From Sphingobacteriales bacterium TSM_CSM (lineage in GTDB: Bacteria > Bacteroidota > Bacteroidia > Chitinophagales > UBA2359): a DNA stretch of 37,539 bases. Shown here one piece after another: positions 32,997 to 37,539 of this stretch. The notes under the pieces were generated by a model. The model was not told the DNA's origin. It made no database searches and saw only the letters and a program-made list of their open reading frames with translations. Numbering within the stretch: position 1 is the first letter of the stretch; each line of letters opens with the position of its first letter. The DNA lies in NCBI GenBank assembly GCA_002212725.1, contig MTCR01000049.1, positions 1 to 37,539 of the forward strand, read 5' to 3'. The position numbers were made by a program, and so were the translations under genes.

Positions 32997-33044
32997 GACC
33001 ATTGCAACCGGTTTATATACTATTTATCGGCACGCAATAAAAAC

Positions 33045-33078
33045 AAAAGCAGGCAATTGAATTATTGCTTGCTTTTTT
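33045..33078 (+). terminator. Intrinsic terminator after the M14 peptidase gene
   Basis: AAAAGCAGGCAAT and ATTGCTTGCTTTT form a 13-bp stem (one G-T pair) around a 6-base loop, running into six T residues. It lies 49 bp after the stop at 32996. Confidence 0.8.
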
Positions 33079-33167
33079 ATTGCATTTGGTGTATTTTTAC
33101 CCAAAATGAAGCAATTGCCCATGCTTTTTTTACCATATAATTTCCTCACTTTTTATTCCTCTGCAAA

Positions 33168-33947
33168 ATGAAAAAACAATTATTATTCATCATACTGTTT
33201 TTGGCACTGGCAATACCTGCCCTTATGTGGAAAAGTTCGCTGCATGCTTCGCTGCCCGGAGCAAAAGAACTGGTTGAAAAAGCTATCCAAAACCTTATTG
33301 GAAACAATGGTATGCAGGCCGAACTAAATATTAAAAACTATAACGCCGGCACCGAGGTCATTGAAATAGTGGTTAAAACTTGGCAAAAAACACCCGAAAA
33401 CATGCTGGTATTGGTAACGGCTCCGGCGCGCGATAAAGGAACCGCTTACCTGCGCAAAGGGAAGGAAGTTTGGAAATGGCAACCTGCAAATGAAAAAATG
33501 AGCAAACTTACCGGCCCCGAAATTGCCGAAAAATGGATGAACACCCAACTTACCATTGCCGATATAACCGGCTATAATTCGCTTGCCGATGATTATACGG
33601 CCTCGTTCAAAAACCTCACCAAAGTAAACGGGCAGGAGTGTTACCTCATAGAACTGATTCCCAACAGCGAAGCATTGCAGGTATGGTACAGAACCGACTT
33701 ATATATTAATTCAAAAAACAGTATTATTCAAAAAGCCGAGTATTACGATGAAGATGATTACCTCATTACCACCGCCACAACCCTGCAAACGCAACCGGTA
33801 ACCGGTGGGCGCACCATACCGCAATTGGTTGAGTGGCTTAGTGCTGCAGATGAAACTCAAAAAACAACAGTAGAATATAAAGCGGTAACTTACGAACCTG
33901 TGCCCGAGGCGGCCTTTACCCTCGATTATATGAAAATAGCCAGATAA
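33168..33947 (+). CDS. LolA-like outer-membrane lipoprotein-sorting protein
   Basis: A 259-residue exported protein with a signal peptide (about 1-28). The mature domain reads as the LolA/LolB-like half-barrel family annotated 'outer membrane lipoprotein-sorting protein': NYNAGTEVIEIVVKTWQKTP, LVLVTAPARDKGTAYLRKG, EVWKWQPANEKMSKLTG, and the C-terminal VYEPVPEAAFTL-like end. Relatives often neighbour FtsX-type ABC transporters, but none is present here. It probably binds a hydrophobic ligand in the periplasm. Confidence 0.78.
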   Translation: MKKQLLFIILFLALAIPALMWKSSLHASLPGAKELVEKAIQNLIGNNGMQAELNIKNYNAGTEVIEIVVKTWQKTPENMLVLVTAPARDKGTAYLRKGKEVWKWQPANEKMSKLTGPEIAEKWMNTQLTIADITGYNSLADDYTASFKNLTKVNGQECYLIELIPNSEALQVWYRTDLYINSKNSIIQKAEYYDEDDYLITTATTLQTQPVTGGRTIPQLVEWLSAADETQKTTVEYKAVTYEPVPEAAFTLDYMKIAR

Positions 33948-34046
33948 GCAGGTGAATGGCTTATGGTGGTTGTGGCATTTTCAGCTAAATCTCTTTCTTC
34001 GCCTATTTTTCACCAATCAAACACCTGTACCTCAATACCGGACTGT

Positions 34047-34454
34047 TTAATCTGTTGTGATTACTTCAATAAACCGGGGGTCTTTTACAATTATTTGCGG
34101 GCGGTTTTTATACAACTCAATTACTCCGCTGACTTTTACCGATTTGCCCTCATATAACTCTTTGGGATGTTTAGAAAAATTCTGAACATCTTTTGCAAAA
34201 ATCACTACTTCAAATACCTGATTGGGATAGGGTTTCTCAAAATTGAGGTGAACCGGCTTGGTATCTGATTTATTTGATTGAAATACCGATACCACCTTGC
34301 CGCTAACCGTACAATACTCCCCCACTTTTACCAAAACCGAATCGGCCGGTACCTGACACTGCGCAGCACTCTGCAATTGTCCTGCCCAAATGGCCATTAC
34401 AAGCGTAAACAAAAGTAAGCGTACTGCTTTCGGATTGATAACAGGCAACACCAT
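34047..34454 (-). CDS. Exported OB-fold protein
   Basis: A 135-residue protein with a signal peptide (about 1-32) and an OB-fold domain at 38-130 of the kind found in nucleic-acid-binding and nuclease-associated proteins: VGEYCTVSGKVVSV, HLNFEKPYPNQVFEVVIFAK, GKSVKVSGVIELYKNRPQIIVKDP. Such small exported OB proteins are common in Bacteroidota and may bind DNA, but no function is established here. A single Cys remains in the mature domain. Confidence 0.65.
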   Translation of the reverse strand: MVLPVINPKAVRLLLFTLVMAIWAGQLQSAAQCQVPADSVLVKVGEYCTVSGKVVSVFQSNKSDTKPVHLNFEKPYPNQVFEVVIFAKDVQNFSKHPKELYEGKSVKVSGVIELYKNRPQIIVKDPRFIEVITTD

Positions 34455-34613
34455 TTTTAATAATTTTCGTTATTACAATTACCCTATAAAACTGCAAAGT
34501 TACCCTTTTATTGCCCGAAACAAAACAAAAAAACAACTATCTGCACCTAAAGCTATACTTTAAGTACAAATAGTTGCAATAATATCACCATAAACCAAGT
34601 ACCGAAACACTCA

Positions 34614-36450
34614 TTACCTGATTAGCGTAACATTGCCTTTCAGTTTTTGAGTAGTTCCATCGGTAAAAGTAACGAAGGCATAGTAAACATACACGCCAAG
34701 TTCACAGTCAATGCCCTTGTGTTTGCCATCCCAGCCCTTTCCAATATCGGTATCTTCAATAGAGAACATGTTGCCGCCCCAACGGTCGTAAATATGCAGT
34801 TCAAAACTGGCAATATTAATACCCACCAACCTGAAAATATCATTTCTTCCATCGGCATTGGGCGAAAATGCATTGGGTATGGTAACATATTTTTCGTACA
34901 TCCATGTAACCGATACAGAAGCGCTGGCATCACAACCCAGGCTGTCTGTTGCCGTAACGGTGTAAATGGTATTATATTCCGAAGGAATGGCTATGGTTTC
35001 GGGGCAACTTGAGCAGTCAATGGTGCCGCTGCTGGCCGTCCATTCATATACTACCGTACTTCCGGGCAGGGCTATGGCGTTAGCACTTAACAGCACAGTA
35101 TCACCCGGAGCAATCATTCCGCCCGGTTCTATGGTTGCAGTTACATTTACCGTAGAAATCAGAATGGTTTGCGTATAAATGTCTGTACAACCGTTGGCAT
35201 CTGTTACGGTTAAAGTAACTGTTTCAACTCCGGCGGTATTCCAGGTTACGGTGTGCGGCCCCGGCCCTGTTAATTGGCCTGCAGAACCAAAATTCCAGTT
35301 AAACACGGTGCCTGCAGGAGCCGTTCCGGTAAAAGTAAAGGTGGCGGTTTCACCAAGGCAAATGCCATCGGGGCCGGTAAAGGCTGCGGTAGCTGTTTCT
35401 GCATCTTCAATGGTTGCTGTTAAAGTTGTTTCGCAGTTATTGGCATCAGTAATGGTAACAGAATAAACACCGGGTGCAAGTCCGGTTAAATCTTCCGTGG
35501 TTGCGCCGTTGCTCCAGTTATAAACATAGGGTAGTGTGCCGCCACTCACTGTTATATTGATTTCTCCGTTAGCATTGCCACAGGTGGCATCGGTTGCCGT
35601 AAAGATTGCCGTAATGCAGGAAATATTACCTACGGTTATGGTTAAAGTTGCGGTACAGCCATTGCTGTCTGTAACGGTTACACTGTAAGTGCCGGCTGCC
35701 ACATTACTCAAATCTTCGGTTGTTGCGCCGTTACTCCAATTGTAATCATAAGCCGGAATACCGCCCGATATACTGATATCTATACTTCCATTGGCATTAC
35801 CTCCTATGGCATCAACGGCAGTGGCCGTAATTGCCGGAACAGGTGTATTGCTGATGTTGGCACTCAACAAAACGGTACAACCGTTGGCATCAGATACGGT
35901 AACAGAATAATCGCCTGCTGCAAGTCCCGAAAGGTCTTCCGTTGCTGCGCCATTGCTCCAAATGTACAGATAGGGAAGTGTTCCGCCGGTTACGGTTAAA
36001 TTTATTGAGCCATTGGCATTACCGCAATTGGCATTCTCCAATAGTATGGTGGCGTCCGGTCCTGCAATATTATTCACTACTGCTGATGAAACAACCACGC
36101 AGCCGTTGGCATCGGTTATAGTTACATCATAGCTGCCCGCAGCAACACCAACAAGGTCTTCGGTAGCAGCGCCGTTGCTCCACGTGTACGTGTAGGGCGA
36201 TGTACCGCCGCTTACCGTTACAGTTACCGAACCATCCGCATTGCCGCAGGTAGCATCTGCCGGTACCGTACTTGCCGTTGGACCGCCTATATTGTTTACC
36301 GACCCGCCCGTAGTGACCACACAGCCGTTGGCATCGGTTATAGTTACGTCATAGCTGCCCGCAGCAACACCAACAAGGTCTTCGGTAGCAGCGCCGTTGC
36401 TCCACGTGTACGTGTAGGGCGATGTACCGCCGCTTACCGTTACGGTTACC
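34614..36450 (-). CDS. SprB-repeat adhesin, C-terminal part with T9SS type B (CHU_C) domain
   Basis: About 612 residues in frame. Six or so SprB-like repeats of about 74 residues, each with C-G-N-A-x-G-S-I/V, GGTxPYxYxWSNGAATEDL and a V-T-I/V-T-D-x-N-G-C closing strand, are followed by a PKD-like domain (GETATFTFTG, VTLTVTDANGC). A final gliding-motility C-terminal domain follows (IPNAFSPNADGRNDIFRLVG to the end), the T9SS type B sorting signal. It is a surface adhesin or gliding-related filament. The frame runs on to 36527, but sequence beyond 36450 is antisense to repeats on the plus strand, so the apparent N-terminus is false and the true one is missing. Confidence 0.85.
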
Positions 36451-36452
36451 GT
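36100..36452. repeat. Near-identical 222-bp adhesin repeat units
   Basis: The stretch 36322-36452 is almost base-identical to 36100-36230, offset 222 bp (74 codons), with only a few A/G differences. Other repeats in the same protein are much more diverged. Recent duplication or gene conversion is implied, and such units invite misassembly. Confidence 0.8.
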
Positions 36453-37539
36453 TCCCGAAATAAGCGGTCCCAATATTAACATTGGTAATATTATTGCCGC
36501 TACCTGCGGTAGCTCCAATGGAAGCATTTCGGTGGTTGCCGCCGGCGGAACGGGTGCTGTTACCTATGCATGGTCGCATAACCCGGCTTTATCGGGTGGT
36601 TTGGCAAGCGGTATCCCGGGTGGAATTTATGAGGTAACCGTTACCGACAGCAACGGCTGTACCAATTCGGCCAATATGACTGTGCCCAATTCCGATGGCC
36701 CGCAACTTTACCTCAGCGAAACCAATCCAACCTGTGGTAATTCAAATGGCAGTATTTCTGCGTTGGGTGTTGGTGGTTTTGGTGGTTATAATTATGAATG
36801 GTCGCACGACAGCAGCCTGAACGGAGCGCTTGCAACCGGCCTTTCGCCCGGTTCCTATACCGTTACCATTACCGATGGAAATGGGTGCAGCTCACAGGAA
36901 AGCATTACACTAAATACCTCAACGTCAGCAACAGTTGCCCTGTCGGGAAACAACGCAGCGTGTGGATTAAACAATGGCAGCATTAACCTTTCTGCTTCGG
37001 GCGGCACCGCTCCTTACACGTATTCGTGGAGCAACGGAGCAAACACCCAAAACCTGTCTAATCTGGCGCCCGGATCTTATTCGGTAACTGTTACAACAGC
37101 AGGTGGCTGTACAGCTTCTGCAGTTACCTCTATCACCAATCTGGCAGGACCAACTTCTGCTGTTGTGGCTTCAAGTGCACTTTGTGGAAATGCCAATGGT
37201 GGAATGAACCTTACAGTTAGTGGAGGAACCCCGCCTTATGACTATAACTGGAGCAATGGTAACTCGTTTGAAGACCTTGTAGGGGCTTCGGCGGGTCTTT
37301 ACACCGTTACTGTTACCGATGCTAATAATTGCACGACTGTTGCCGGCGCAACCATTACCAATATAAACGGCCCCGCAGCGTCGGCAGTAGTGCTTAATGC
37401 TTATTGCGGAATAAACAATGGCAGTGTGAATGTTACTGTAACAGGTGGCACAGCTCCATATACTTATACATGGAATAACGGAGCTGCTACTCAGGATTTA
37501 CCCGCTGTTTCAGCCGGGAGCTATGACCTCACCATTACT
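36451..37539 (+). CDS. SprB-repeat adhesin fragment, opposite strand, open at the window end
   Basis: An uninterrupted plus-strand frame from after the TAG at 36415-36417 to the last base. From 36451 it reads as SprB-like repeats: GPNINIGNIIAATCGSSNGS, YEVTVTDSNGC, SPGSYTVTITDGNGC, GGTAPYTYSWSNGA, GGTPPYDYNWSNGN and GGTAPYTYTWNNGA. There are about five units of about 70 residues, more diverged from each other than those on the minus strand. It has neither signal peptide nor start: the first in-frame ATG is inside a repeat. The 30 bp upstream (36418-36450) is antisense to the minus adhesin. It is probably the middle of the same or a sister adhesin, cut by the rearranged junction. Confidence 0.75.

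Noticed and set aside
36451..36527. The first 25 or so residues of the minus-strand adhesin frame look like a hydrophobic signal peptide
   Set aside because: This stretch is antisense to a good SprB repeat on the plus strand (GPNINIG, AATCGSSNGS), so the hydrophobic N-terminus is an accident of the junction.
34614..37539. Regular repeats suggesting a CRISPR array
   Set aside because: The repeats are about 222 bp, protein-coding and diverged; no short identical repeats with unique spacers.

Overview
The window looks like a chromosomal contig from a Bacteroidota bacterium, probably near the Chitinophagales/Saprospirales. Three things support this. Several genes are preceded by the Bacteroidota-type -7 element TAnnTTTG. 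Secreted proteins carry type IX secretion (T9SS) sorting domains: a type A-like tail on an M14 peptidase and a CHU_C/type B tail on a SprB-repeat adhesin. Several small proteins resemble families seen mainly in this phylum. No rRNA, tRNA, CRISPR array or transposase was recognised. The last 3 kb is adhesin repeat DNA that runs off the end, as expected where an assembly breaks.

Layout: 1-600 holds one small unknown gene bracketed by exact 10-bp inverted boxes next to a large imperfect hairpin, resembling a remnant gene cassette. 788-4846 (minus) has a conserved small protein, a Wzz-like polysaccharide co-polymerase, a proline-catabolic P5C dehydrogenase and a lipoprotein. 4989-7425 has a GNAT acetyltransferase, an exported alkaline-phosphatase-superfamily enzyme and an unknown exported protein. 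7707-12968 has a large TPR-CHAT protein starting at TTG, two tandem paralogous exported proteins and an ACP-phosphodiesterase-like protein. 13196-21344 is mostly housekeeping: an S1/P1-nuclease/PLC-like protein, a CDP-alcohol phosphatidyltransferase, a thiolase, a PP2C-like pseudophosphatase with TPRs, a CorA channel, DapF, a small membrane protein and RfbA.

The centre of interest is 21424-27290. Five minus-strand genes encode a small membrane subunit, a CuA subunit II fused to cytochrome c, a heme-copper oxidase subunit I, an SCO1-like copper chaperone and an unusual fusion of cytochrome b, two [4Fe-4S] clusters and an FlpD/MvhD-like domain. Subunit I has Gln where oxidases carry the cross-linked Tyr, and Lys where a low-spin heme His is expected. 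This points to a nitric oxide reductase of the recently recognised oxidase-derived type (eNOR-like) rather than a cytochrome c oxidase. An 18-bp FNR/DNR-type palindrome lies about 40 bp upstream of the inferred start of transcription, as expected for class II activation by an anaerobic or NO-sensing CRP/FNR regulator. Inferred flow is quinol to cytochrome b/Fe-S protein to cytochrome c/CuA to the heme-copper site.

Beyond it are a RidA-family protein without the deaminase Arg, an APC amino-acid transporter, a glutathione peroxidase, the T9SS-exported M14 peptidase, a LolA-like lipoprotein-sorting protein and an OB-fold protein. The window ends in two head-to-head partial SprB-repeat adhesin frames meeting at about 36450. 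That junction is either a real inversion or an assembly chimera.
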